A stretch of DNA of 64,000 bases, taken from contig NZ_CP042412.1 of NCBI RefSeq assembly GCF_007954505.1, positions 2,542,001-2,606,000 on the forward strand, read 5' to 3'. This document shows positions 45,278 to 53,323 of the stretch, one piece after another (the stretch's first letter is position 1; every line of letters starts with the position of its first letter). The position numbers and the translations under genes are program-made. The notes beneath the pieces were generated by a model. That model had not been told where the DNA came from. It searched no databases and saw nothing but the letters and a program-made list of their open reading frames with translations. This DNA is from Microbacterium sp. CBA3102 (GTDB taxonomy: Bacteria; Actinomycetota; Actinomycetes; Actinomycetales; Microbacteriaceae).

Positions 45278-46156
45278 TCAGGGTATCGGGAGGGCATCCT
45301 CGAGGATCGCGACCACCGAGGCCGCCATCGCGTCGGCACCGGCATGGTCGTTCGCGCTGATCGTCACGACCGCGTCGTCGAGGAAGATCAGGAGCTGACC
45401 GTACGCTCCGTGCAGCCGCCACGCAGGGCCGGGGCCGCCCCATCCCGCGAGCCCATAGCGGTCGTATCCGGGGTTCTCGCCGGCGACGACGGCATCCTCA
45501 TGCATCGCGTCGATCCACTCCGGCGACACCAGCCGTCTGCCTCGCCACTGCCCGCGGTCTCGGATCAGCAGCCCGATGCGCGCCATCTCGTTCGTACGGA
45601 GGGGGAGACCGCCGCCGGCTTCGATGCGTCCGTTCGGGCAGCGTGCCCAGGCGACGTCGGTGATGCCGAGCGGAGCGAAGAGCCGCGCATCCAGATACTC
45701 GCCCACGTCGCCCACTCGCGCCGCGAGAGCCGTCATCGCGGTGTAGGTGCTCGCGTTGGAGTACTGGAAGACGCGCCCGCGTGATGGGCGTCGGAGGAAC
45801 TCGCGCGCCAGGTCGGGCCAATCCGTCATCAGGGTCTCCGACCAGGGGAGATCGATCCCGCTCGACATCGTCAGGAGATGGCGCAGCGTCACCTCGTCGA
45901 CCCCGTCACCGTGCGCGAAGTCGGGAAGAGAGGCGACCACCGGTTCGTCGACGTCGACCAGCCCCTCGTCGGCGGCGAGGGCAGTGCCCAGGACGCAGAC
46001 GCCCTTCGCGACGGAGTGCACGTCTTCCCGGACGTCGGCGGTCCACCGGTGCTCGGCCTCGGCGTCGCCGATGCGCACGTGCAGTCCGTGTGCGCCGAAG
46101 CCGGAGAGCGTGGCTGCCTCCACGATGCTGTCGCGCACGGCGTGCGCCACGCTCAT
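45278..46156 (-). CDS. Serine hydrolase, class C beta-lactamase-like
   Basis: A 292-aa protein of the serine beta-lactamase-like superfamily. The nucleophile motif SxxK is Ser48-Val-Ala-Lys51 (VHSVAKGV) and the second motif YxN is in FQYSNAST. No signal peptide, so it is probably a cytoplasmic esterase/amidase-like enzyme rather than an antibiotic-resistance enzyme. A GTG at 46165, overlapping the stop of the acyltransferase gene (GTGA), is an alternative start; in either case the two genes form an operon. Confidence 0.85.
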   Translation of the reverse strand: MSVAHAVRDSIVEAATLSGFGAHGLHVRIGDAEAEHRWTADVREDVHSVAKGVCVLGTALAADEGLVDVDEPVVASLPDFAHGDGVDEVTLRHLLTMSSGIDLPWSETLMTDWPDLAREFLRRPSRGRVFQYSNASTYTAMTALAARVGDVGEYLDARLFAPLGITDVAWARCPNGRIEAGGGLPLRTNEMARIGLLIRDRGQWRGRRLVSPEWIDAMHEDAVVAGENPGYDRYGLAGWGGPGPAWRLHGAYGQLLIFLDDAVVTISANDHAGADAMAASVVAILEDALPIP

Positions 46157-46161
46157 GGCCG

Positions 46162-47301
46162 TCACGAGGTCGGACGCGGACGCCGCGAGCCGGTGGGATC
46201 GTTGCGACGCCCTTCCCGTCGAGTGAGCTCGGGGTCGGCGAAGAGCCACCCCGGACGCGGTTCGATCAGCGGGCGGAAGACCCAGCGCACCGGCCGGGTC
46301 GCGAGCAGAAGTGCGACGAGCACCGAGAGTGCGGTGACCAGAGGCAGCCAGAGCCAGGTGGGTTCGAGGTCTCGGAGGACGCCTGTCTCGCGGAACGGAT
46401 AGAGCACGAAGGAGTGCAGCAGGTAGACGTACATCGTGTACTGACCGAAGGACGTCCACCAATACGAACCGCGGGGGATCAGGAGGAAGAACGCCGCGCA
46501 CAGCACGACGGCCAGCAGCATCAGGGCGATCCGGATCCCGCCCGCCCACCACTGGTCGCCGCCCAGATCGGAGTAGGCGTCCTCGTAGAACAGCCAGTGT
46601 CGAAGGTCGATGGCCTGCCAGAGGGGCAGCCAGTTCCAGGCCGCCCAGCCCGTTGAGGCGAGGACGGCGACCGCGGCAGCGCGGATCCACCACGGGCGGA
46701 AGTCGAGCAACCGCAGTCGATCGACGATGTCATGCTCGCGGAGCCACCAGCCGAGCGCGAAGAACGGGAGGAGTCCGAGCGTGCGGGACAGGGAGAAGGT
46801 GCTGTCGACGTTCGGGAGATAGCCCGAGCCGATCGAGATCAGGACGGTCCACAGCAACGGCCAGCGCAGCAGCGCGAGGTAGGGGAGGATCAGGCGGAAG
46901 ATGCCGAGGGCGAGGAGGAACCAGAGCGTCCAGCTCGGCTTCGTGAAGTTGGGCGATGCCTCGCCTTCCACGGCCCACTTGGTGAGGGTCCAGAGCGTCT
47001 CGAAGATCACGTAGGGGAGGATGATGTCCGTGATCACCCGGGCCATCTGCGTCTTGGTGGGGGAGCCGGACTTGGAGAAGTACCCGGAGATGATCGCGAA
47101 CGCCGGCATGTGGAACGCGTACAGCGCGAGATAGAGGGCGAACGCGATGTCGGAGTCGTAGGTGAGGCGTTGTATCGCGTGTCCGAGGACGACGAGCACG
47201 ATGCACAAGTACCGTGCGTTGTCCCAGAACGGCACGCGCCGTCTTCGTCGCGGGATCGAACCTGTGGTGGGCCCTGTGAGGTCGGCGCCGGTACTGCTCA
47301 T
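46162..47301 (-). CDS. Acyltransferase-3 family membrane protein
   Basis: A 379-aa multi-pass protein (about ten helices) of the acyltransferase 3 family, which O-acylates sugars or envelope polymers. The N-terminal WDNARYLCIVLVVLGHAIQRL contains the conserved His. The acceptor is not known. TAATCT (47308-47313) ends 6 bases before the ATG. It is translationally linked to the downstream serine hydrolase. Confidence 0.88.
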   Translation of the reverse strand: MSSTGADLTGPTTGSIPRRRRRVPFWDNARYLCIVLVVLGHAIQRLTYDSDIAFALYLALYAFHMPAFAIISGYFSKSGSPTKTQMARVITDIILPYVIFETLWTLTKWAVEGEASPNFTKPSWTLWFLLALGIFRLILPYLALLRWPLLWTVLISIGSGYLPNVDSTFSLSRTLGLLPFFALGWWLREHDIVDRLRLLDFRPWWIRAAAVAVLASTGWAAWNWLPLWQAIDLRHWLFYEDAYSDLGGDQWWAGGIRIALMLLAVVLCAAFFLLIPRGSYWWTSFGQYTMYVYLLHSFVLYPFRETGVLRDLEPTWLWLPLVTALSVLVALLLATRPVRWVFRPLIEPRPGWLFADPELTRREGRRNDPTGSRRPRPTS

Positions 47302-47343
47302 CGTCCGAGATTACAGCCCGGGAATAAAGTTGCTGTGAGCGCG

Positions 47344-47393
47344 TTGACACAGTTACATTCAAGTGAATAGAACCGGATGCGAGTCATCCGGTT
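47344..47393 (+). promoter_or_regulatory. Promoter of the LLM/FMN-reductase operon with two dyads
   Basis: TTGACA (47344-47349), an 18-base spacer and TAGAAC (47368-47373) form the best promoter in the window. The spacer holds TACATTC-AAGT-GAATAG (47354-47370), almost identical to the yceI operator. A second perfect 9-bp dyad AACCGGATG/CATCCGGTT (47371-47379 with 47385-47393) covers the start site. Tight repression is implied; the regulator is not in the window. Confidence 0.65.
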
Positions 47394-47412
47394 CGGAGAA
47401 CACGGAGCAATC

Positions 47413-48639
47413 ATGAGCGAGCAGTCAGGCGCGCAGGCGATGCAGTTCGGCATCATGTCGGTCAGCGACATCACCCGCGACCCCCTCACCGGCATCACCC
47501 CCAGCGAGCAGGAGCGCATCAAGGCGACGACGGCCATCGCCGTCCACGCGGAAGAGGTCGGACTCGACGTCTTCGCCATCGGCGAGCACCACAACCCGCC
47601 GTTCTGGTCCTCCAGCCCCACGACCTTCCTGGCGGCACTGGCCGCGCAGACCGAGCGCCTCATCGTCTCCACGTCGACGACGCTCATCACCACGAACGAC
47701 CCCGTGCGCATCGCCGAGGAGTACGCGATGCTCCAGCACGTGTCCGACGGCCGCATGGACCTCATGCTCGGCCGCGGCAACACCGGACCGGTGTATCCCT
47801 GGTTCGGGCAGGACATCCGTCAGGGACTCCCGCTCGCGATCGAGAACTACGCGCTGCTGCACAAGCTGTGGCGTGAGGACGTGGTCGACTGGGAGGGGAA
47901 GTTCCGCACTCCGTTGCAGGGCTTCACCTCGACGCCTCGTCCGCTCGACGGCATCCCGCCGTTCGTCTGGCACGGGTCCATCCGCACCCCGGAGATCGCG
48001 GAGCAGGCCGCCTACTACGGTGACGGCTTCTTCGCGAACAACATCTTCTGGCCGAAGGAGCACTACCAGCGCCTGATCGAGCTGTACCGGCAGCGCTTTG
48101 AGCACTACGGCCACGGGACCAGGGAGCAGGCCATCGTGGGTCTGGGCGGACAGGTGTTCATGGCTGCGAACTCGCAGGACGCGGTCAACCGGTTCCGTCC
48201 ATACTTCGACAACGCGCCGGTCTACGGCCACGGGCCGAGCATGGAGGACTTCACCGAGATGACTCCGCTCACCGTCGGCTCCCCGCAACAGGTCATCGAC
48301 CGCTACGCCGCCATGCGGGAGCACTACGGCGACTACCAGCGACAGCTGTTCCTGATCGATCACGCGGGCCTGCCGCTGAAGACGGTGCTGGAGCAGCTTG
48401 ACATCCTCGGCTCCGAGGTCGTGCCCGTGCTCCGCAAGGAACTCGCGAACGACCGTCCTGCCGCAGTACCCGACGCGCCGACCCACGCGGCACGCGTCAA
48501 GGCCGAGTTCGGCGACGGGCCGACCCGTCAGGCCCGTCCCGGCGCCAACCGCGGCGACAACCTGACCGGCGACTCGCCGTATCAGGACTCTCCTGCCCCC
48601 GCCGGCGCGGCATTCGGGCTCGGCCGGAAGGAGGCGTGA
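47413..48639 (+). CDS. LLM-class flavin-dependent monooxygenase, CE1758 family
   Basis: A 408-aa luciferase-like TIM-barrel monooxygenase (FAIGEHHNPPF, TERLIVSTSTTLITTNDPVRIAEEYAML, GRMDLMLGRGNTGPVYPWFG). These enzymes use reduced FMN supplied by a partner. The downstream CE1759-type FMN reductase, 1 bp away, is that partner; the pair is a recognised duo in actinobacteria. The substrate is unknown. The C-terminal about 40 residues are Pro/Gly/Ala-rich and unstructured. GGAG precedes the ATG. Confidence 0.92.
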   Translation: MSEQSGAQAMQFGIMSVSDITRDPLTGITPSEQERIKATTAIAVHAEEVGLDVFAIGEHHNPPFWSSSPTTFLAALAAQTERLIVSTSTTLITTNDPVRIAEEYAMLQHVSDGRMDLMLGRGNTGPVYPWFGQDIRQGLPLAIENYALLHKLWREDVVDWEGKFRTPLQGFTSTPRPLDGIPPFVWHGSIRTPEIAEQAAYYGDGFFANNIFWPKEHYQRLIELYRQRFEHYGHGTREQAIVGLGGQVFMAANSQDAVNRFRPYFDNAPVYGHGPSMEDFTEMTPLTVGSPQQVIDRYAAMREHYGDYQRQLFLIDHAGLPLKTVLEQLDILGSEVVPVLRKELANDRPAAVPDAPTHAARVKAEFGDGPTRQARPGANRGDNLTGDSPYQDSPAPAGAAFGLGRKEA

Positions 48640-48640
48640 G

Positions 48641-49285
48641 ATGACCACGCGTCGTATCGCCGTCGTCTCCGCCGGCCTGTCGAACCCGTCCTCCACGCGG
48701 ATGCTCGCCGACCGGCTCGCGACCGAGACCGTCAAGGCGCTCGCCGAGCAGGACATCCAGGCGAGTGTCGACGTCATCGAGCTTCGTGACTACGCACACG
48801 ACATCACCAACAACATGCTGACCGGCTTCGCGCCGCCTGCGCTCGAGACCGCGATCAACACCGTGGTCTCGGCCGACGCTCTCATCGCGGTGACGCCGAT
48901 CTTCTCGACGAGCTACTCGGGGCTCTTCAAGTCGTTCATCGATGTGCTCGACCCGGATTCCCTCCGGGGCAAGCCCGTGCTGATCGGTGCGAACGCCGGC
49001 ACCGCGCGACACTCTCTCGCGATCGACTACGCCATCCGGCCGCTGTTCGCCTACCTCCACGCCGATGCCGTCTCGACCGGGGTGTTCGCCGCGTCGAGCG
49101 ATTGGGGTGGTTCCGGCGACGATGTGGCTCCGCTCGGCAAGCGTGTGGAGCGAGGAGCCAGAGAGCTCGCAGAGGCGATCGTCCGTCGGGAGGAGACGAC
49201 GGTCGAGGACCCGTACGACCCCGCCACGTACCTGGGCGAGGGGCGCTCGTTCGGGCACATGCTGGGCGGGCTGGCCGGCGAGTGA
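48641..49285 (+). CDS. NAD(P)H-dependent FMN reductase, CE1759 family
   Basis: A 214-aa flavodoxin-fold reductase (VVSAGLSNPSSTRMLADRL near the N-terminus binds the FMN phosphate; TPIFSTSYSGLFKSFIDVL is the typical middle block). It supplies FMNH2 to the adjacent CE1758-type monooxygenase. The genes are separated by one base and share the upstream promoter. Confidence 0.93.
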   Translation: MTTRRIAVVSAGLSNPSSTRMLADRLATETVKALAEQDIQASVDVIELRDYAHDITNNMLTGFAPPALETAINTVVSADALIAVTPIFSTSYSGLFKSFIDVLDPDSLRGKPVLIGANAGTARHSLAIDYAIRPLFAYLHADAVSTGVFAASSDWGGSGDDVAPLGKRVERGARELAEAIVRREETTVEDPYDPATYLGEGRSFGHMLGGLAGE

Positions 49286-49318
49286 GCCGGATCACGACTC
49301 GCCCCTGACGGGTGACGG

Positions 49319-50014
49319 TCAGGCGGTCGGTCCGGTCCGCCGCTTCCAGTCGTACTCGGTCTCCGGGCGTCCGCGCGTCCCGTAGCGCGCCGCCCGCGTG
49401 AGCACGCCCTCCGCCACGAGGTGCTCGAGGTACCGACGCGCGGCGACCCGGGACATCCCGAGCCGTTCGGCGGCCTCCCGTGCCGACAGCGGGCCGGAGG
49501 TCCGCAGCACGGCGCTGATCTTCTCGAGCGACGCGACGGACAGGCCCTTCGGCACGGCGACCGCGCCCGTGGCACGGCCGAGGAGGGCGTCGATCTCCGC
49601 CTGGGTCGCTTCGCCTGCGGTCGTCGTGGCCTGCTCCCGATGGGCGCGGTACCCGTCCATCCGCTCCTGGAACACGGCGAACGGGAACGGCTTGATCAGG
49701 TAGTGGTAGACGCCGAGGGCCGCCATCTGACGGACGGTCTCGGCGTCGCGCACCCCGGTGATCGCGATGACGTCGGTGGCTTCCGCCCGAGCACGCAGCG
49801 TCCGCAGCACATCGATCCCCGACCCGTCCGGCATGGTGATGTCGAGCAGGACGAGGTCGAAGGCAGCGGCGCCGGGCCGATCGAGCACCGCGTTCAAGGC
49901 TGCGCGGGCGCTGCTGCACTCTCCGGCGACGATGAACCCGTCGAGGCGGGCCAGGTAGTCGCGGTGGAGTTCGAGCGTGAGGGCATCGTCGTCGACGAGC
50001 AGCGTGCGGATCAT
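49319..50014 (-). CDS. Response regulator, CitB/DcuR family
   Basis: A 231-aa regulator with a receiver domain (phospho-acceptor Asp58 in LLDITMPDG, Lys in LIKPFPF) and a C-terminal winged helix (LSAREAAERLGMSRVAARRYLEHLVAEGVL) of the CitB/DcuR class. It is encoded with the sensor kinase (ATGA overlap) next to the C4-dicarboxylate carrier gene, which it probably activates. Confidence 0.93.
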   Translation of the reverse strand: MIRTLLVDDDALTLELHRDYLARLDGFIVAGECSSARAALNAVLDRPGAAAFDLVLLDITMPDGSGIDVLRTLRARAEATDVIAITGVRDAETVRQMAALGVYHYLIKPFPFAVFQERMDGYRAHREQATTTAGEATQAEIDALLGRATGAVAVPKGLSVASLEKISAVLRTSGPLSAREAAERLGMSRVAARRYLEHLVAEGVLTRAARYGTRGRPETEYDWKRRTGPTA

Positions 50015-51297
50015 GGGCGTGACCTCCGCGGCCCGGTCGCTGCGGGCAGGACGACGCGGAACGTCGTCGGTCCGTCACTGATCGAGACCGTGCCGCCTGC
50101 TCCAGTGACCACGGACCGCACGAGTGCCAAGCCGACGCCGCGTCCCTGGGCGTCCGCGGGCTTGGTCGAGTAGCCCTGTTCGAAGATCCGGTCCTGCTGG
50201 GCTCGCGGGATACCCGGGCCGCTGTCGGAGACCTCGAGCACCACCTCACCTTCCTCCCCGGAGCGCAGGGACACCCGCACCCAGCGATCCTCGGACTCTG
50301 CGGCCGCATCCATCGCGTTGTCCACGAGGTTGCCGAGCACGGAGACGGCGTCGACCGGCGAGAGCGGGGTACGCGGAGTCTCCGGCTCGATGTGCACGCG
50401 CCAGTCGATGCCACGCTCTTTGGCCTGCGATGCTTTCCCGAGGAGCAGCGCACCGACGGCCGGGTCACCGTGACGCCGCGCCGTGACCTGATCGACGAGA
50501 GATTGACTCTGGCGAGACGTCTCGGTCAGGATCTCGATGGCTTCGGCGCTGCGACCCAGCTCGAGCAAGGCGACGGCGGCATGCATCCGGTTCCCGTGTT
50601 CATGGGTCTGGGCGCGGAGGGCATCGCCGAGCGTACGGATCGACTCGTACGAAGAGACCGCATCGCGCAACTGCCCCGGCGGAAGGTCTCCCGTGATGCG
50701 CCGCGTCGCCCGCCGCGCGATCACGGCCCCGGCCGCGCCGAGTGCGATCAGCCCGGCGGTGATGCCGAGGGTGAGGGGCAGCCGGCGGATCAGGGTATCG
50801 CTGATGGTCTCGGTCGTGACGCCGGCCGAGACCCACCCGATCACCTCTCCGTCTGCGGCGGTCACGGGCACGATCGTCCGCACGGACGGTCCGAGCGTGC
50901 CGGTGAAGACCTCTGTGAGGCTGCGGGCGGCGGTGGGGATCGTTCCGAGGTAGCGTTTGCCGATCTGTGCCGGATCGGGGTGCGTGATCCGGATGCCGTC
51001 GGGCGTCATGATCGTGATGAAGTCGAGGTCCGCGCGCGCGATCACGTCCAGCGTGTAGGGCTCGAGCACGTCGGTGGCTGCCTCGGCGTCCGTGCCGGCG
51101 AGCCCGGCAACGACCACCGGCGAGACCGCCAGAGCCTCCGCGGTGGCAGCCGTGACCCGCTCCGCCTCGGTCCGGAGCGCCCGTTGGGCCTCCACGACGA
51201 GGAAACCGGCCACCAGCACGCCGATCACGACGGTCGCGCCGAGCAGCACGAAGAACACGCGAGAGGCGGTGCTGCGCCCGGGGGAGGTGCGCGTCAT
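50011..51297 (-). CDS. Sensor histidine kinase, DcuS/CitA-like
   Basis: A 428-aa membrane kinase: helix about 13-35, an extracytoplasmic sensor domain with the CitA-like ITIMTPDGIRITHPDPAQIGKRY, a second helix about 178-200, then the SpoOB-type histidine domain (THEHGNRMHAAVALLELG, near 230) and an HATPase domain with N box NLVDNAMDAA and GPGIP. There is no cytoplasmic PAS domain between the second helix and the kinase core, unlike DcuS. The likely ligand is a C4-dicarboxylate or citrate, judging from dctA next door. Confidence 0.92.
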   Translation of the reverse strand: MTRTSPGRSTASRVFFVLLGATVVIGVLVAGFLVVEAQRALRTEAERVTAATAEALAVSPVVVAGLAGTDAEAATDVLEPYTLDVIARADLDFITIMTPDGIRITHPDPAQIGKRYLGTIPTAARSLTEVFTGTLGPSVRTIVPVTAADGEVIGWVSAGVTTETISDTLIRRLPLTLGITAGLIALGAAGAVIARRATRRITGDLPPGQLRDAVSSYESIRTLGDALRAQTHEHGNRMHAAVALLELGRSAEAIEILTETSRQSQSLVDQVTARRHGDPAVGALLLGKASQAKERGIDWRVHIEPETPRTPLSPVDAVSVLGNLVDNAMDAAAESEDRWVRVSLRSGEEGEVVLEVSDSGPGIPRAQQDRIFEQGYSTKPADAQGRGVGLALVRSVVTGAGGTVSISDGPTTFRVVLPAATGPRRSRP

Positions 51298-51337
51298 CGC
51301 GTGCCTCCGATCGTCGATGGTCCGTGCCGAGACCAAT

Positions 51338-51352
51338 ACGACCACAAATCGT
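51338..51352. promoter_or_regulatory. Candidate response-regulator site upstream of dctA
   Basis: The 143-bp gap between the kinase and dctA is G/C-rich except for this segment, ACGA-CCACAAA-TCGT. It is a small inverted repeat in the only A/T-leaning stretch. Assignment as a DcuR-type site is a guess from position. Confidence 0.2.
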
Positions 51353-51440
51353 GCTGCGCCGCGAAGTCGGCGACTCTGGGACCCGATCGGCGGCACCGCA
51401 GCCGCCACCGGACGACGACGTCGACGATCAAGGAGGACGC

Positions 51441-52880
51441 ATGGCGCTCACGACAGGATTCGCACTCCCGAAGTTCAACTGGCGACGGGGGAAGCACGCG
51501 TGGGACAGGCATACGTGGCTCTACGTGTCCGTCCTGATCGCCGTGGTGCTCGGTGCCGTGGTGGGTCTGGTCTGGCCGGAGATCGGCCAGGGGTTCGAAG
51601 CTCTCGGCAAGGGCTTCGTCGCGCTGATCAAGATGATGATCGCGCCGATCATCTTCTGCACGATCGTCGTCGGGGTCGGCTCCATCGCCAAGGCCGCGAC
51701 CGTGGGCAAGATCGGCGGGCTGGCACTGCTCTACTTCATGGTGATGTCGACGTTCGCACTCGCGATCGGACTGCTCGTGGGCAACATCATCCACCCCGGC
51801 GCCGGACTGGACATGGCCTCCGCGACCTATGACGCGGCCGACACGGAGGCGAAGACGACGCAGGAGTTCATCCTGGGTATCATCCCGACCACGTTCTTCT
51901 CGGCCTTCACCGGTGAGAGTGTGCTGCAGGTGCTGTTCATCGCGCTCCTCGTCGGCTTCGCGCTGCAGGGGCTCGGTGAGCGCGGGGCACCCATCATGGA
52001 GGCGGTCAAGCAACTCCAGAAGCTCGTGTTCCGCATTCTCGGGATGATCCTGTGGCTGGCCCCGATCGGGGCGTTCGGTGCGATCGCGGCGGTGGTGGGC
52101 AAGACCGGGATCGCAGCGATCTGGAGCTTGGGCATCCTGATGGGTGCGTTCTACATCACGTGCATCCTGTTCATCGTCGTGGTCTTGGGAGCGCTGCTCT
52201 GGACGGTGGCTCGGGTGAACATCTTCTCGCTCATGAAGTACCTGGGACGGGAGTACCTCCTGATCGTCGGTACCTCTTCCTCGGAGTCCGCGCTCCCGCG
52301 TCTGATCGCGAAGATGGAGTTCGTCGGCGTCTCCAAGCCGGTGGTCGGCATCACGGTTCCGACGGGATACTCGTTCAATCTCGACGGCACGGCGATCTAC
52401 CTGACCATGGCATCGCTGTTCATCGCCACCGGGATGGGGCAGCCGATGTCGATCGGCGAGCAGATCGGACTGCTGGTGTTCATGATCATCGCGAGCAAGG
52501 GCGCAGCCGGGGTCACCGGCGCGGGGCTCGCGACGCTCGCCGGTGGTCTGCAGGCCTATCGTCCCGATCTCGTCGACGGTGTCGGGGTGATCGTCGGCAT
52601 CGACCGGTTCATGTCCGAGGGCCGTGCCCTCACGAACTTCACCGGCAACGCCGTGGCTACGCTCCTGATCGGCACCTGGACGAAGCAGATCGACCGGGCG
52701 CGCGTGCGCCGGGTCCTCGGCGGCGAGCTGCCGTTCGACGAGTCGCTGCTCGATGGGGTGGACGCGCACGCGACATCGGGCGGGTCGCAAGGGGCCGATG
52801 TCCAGGACCTGCGCGAGGCGGCTCTCACGGAGATGGCGGCGAAGGAGGAGCGGGCTCGGATGCGGGCCGGAAGCGCCTGA
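51441..52880 (+). CDS. dctA: C4-dicarboxylate/glutamate:cation symporter (DctA type)
   Basis: A 479-aa DAACS-family transporter with two hairpins and about eight helices. The serine-rich re-entrant loop TSSSESALPRLIAKME, the PTGYSFNLDGTAIYL motif and GAAGVTGAGL are diagnostic. The adjacent CitB/DcuS-like two-component system supports dicarboxylate (succinate, malate, fumarate) rather than glutamate uptake. AGGAGG lies 5 bases before the ATG. It ends at a strong hairpin. Confidence 0.92.
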   Translation: MALTTGFALPKFNWRRGKHAWDRHTWLYVSVLIAVVLGAVVGLVWPEIGQGFEALGKGFVALIKMMIAPIIFCTIVVGVGSIAKAATVGKIGGLALLYFMVMSTFALAIGLLVGNIIHPGAGLDMASATYDAADTEAKTTQEFILGIIPTTFFSAFTGESVLQVLFIALLVGFALQGLGERGAPIMEAVKQLQKLVFRILGMILWLAPIGAFGAIAAVVGKTGIAAIWSLGILMGAFYITCILFIVVVLGALLWTVARVNIFSLMKYLGREYLLIVGTSSSESALPRLIAKMEFVGVSKPVVGITVPTGYSFNLDGTAIYLTMASLFIATGMGQPMSIGEQIGLLVFMIIASKGAAGVTGAGLATLAGGLQAYRPDLVDGVGVIVGIDRFMSEGRALTNFTGNAVATLLIGTWTKQIDRARVRRVLGGELPFDESLLDGVDAHATSGGSQGADVQDLREAALTEMAAKEERARMRAGSA

Positions 52881-52897
52881 CCGAAAGAAAGAGAGAG

Positions 52898-52932
52898 GGA
52901 TGCGGGAGTCCGAGGAACGGACTCCCGCATCC
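52898..52932. terminator. Bidirectional terminator between dctA and the DUF5302 gene
   Basis: A perfect 15-bp stem GGATGCGGGAGTCCG/CGGACTCCCGCATCC (52898-52912 with 52918-52932) and a 5-base loop, placed between convergent genes. Confidence 0.75.
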
Positions 52933-52938
52933 GCGCGG

Positions 52939-53115
52939 TCAACCGCTCTTGCGTCGGAACTCGCGCCGGGTCTGCGGGGCGTGCGCGCTGTGGACGGCGG
53001 AATCGCCGTCGAGGTGTGCCTCGCCCTGCCGCTGGTGCGCGTTCTTCTTCTCGAGCGCTTCCTTGAACTTGCGCTTCATCTCCTCAGACGAGGAGGCGCC
53101 TTCTTCGGTGCTCAT
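52939..53115 (-). CDS. DUF5302 small protein
   Basis: A 58-aa actinobacterial protein: after a Ser/Glu-rich start it has EEMKRKFKEALEKKN, QGEAHLDGDSAVHSAHAP and the C-terminal RREFRRKSG, the DUF5302 pattern. It is highly charged, with no cysteine or membrane segment; its function is unknown. TAGGCT (53122-53127) ends exactly 6 bases before the ATG, so it should be leaderless. It is easily missed because of its length. Confidence 0.88.
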   Translation of the reverse strand: MSTEEGASSSEEMKRKFKEALEKKNAHQRQGEAHLDGDSAVHSAHAPQTRREFRRKSG

Positions 53116-53323
53116 GACCTGAGCCTAGAGCACCCGGTGCAACGGGTCACCCTCTCTCGATCGCGCACCCGGCGAGCAGCGGGCCCGAGTCGGTCGCCGG
53201 ATCGACCGACTCGGGAACCGGAGATCGGATAGCCGGTGACCCGTCGACCAGCATCCGGTGAACATCCGGTGCCGAGTGCCGTCTTCCGACGATGCGGCCG
53301 TCGAGTGCCGTCATCCTGGGGAT

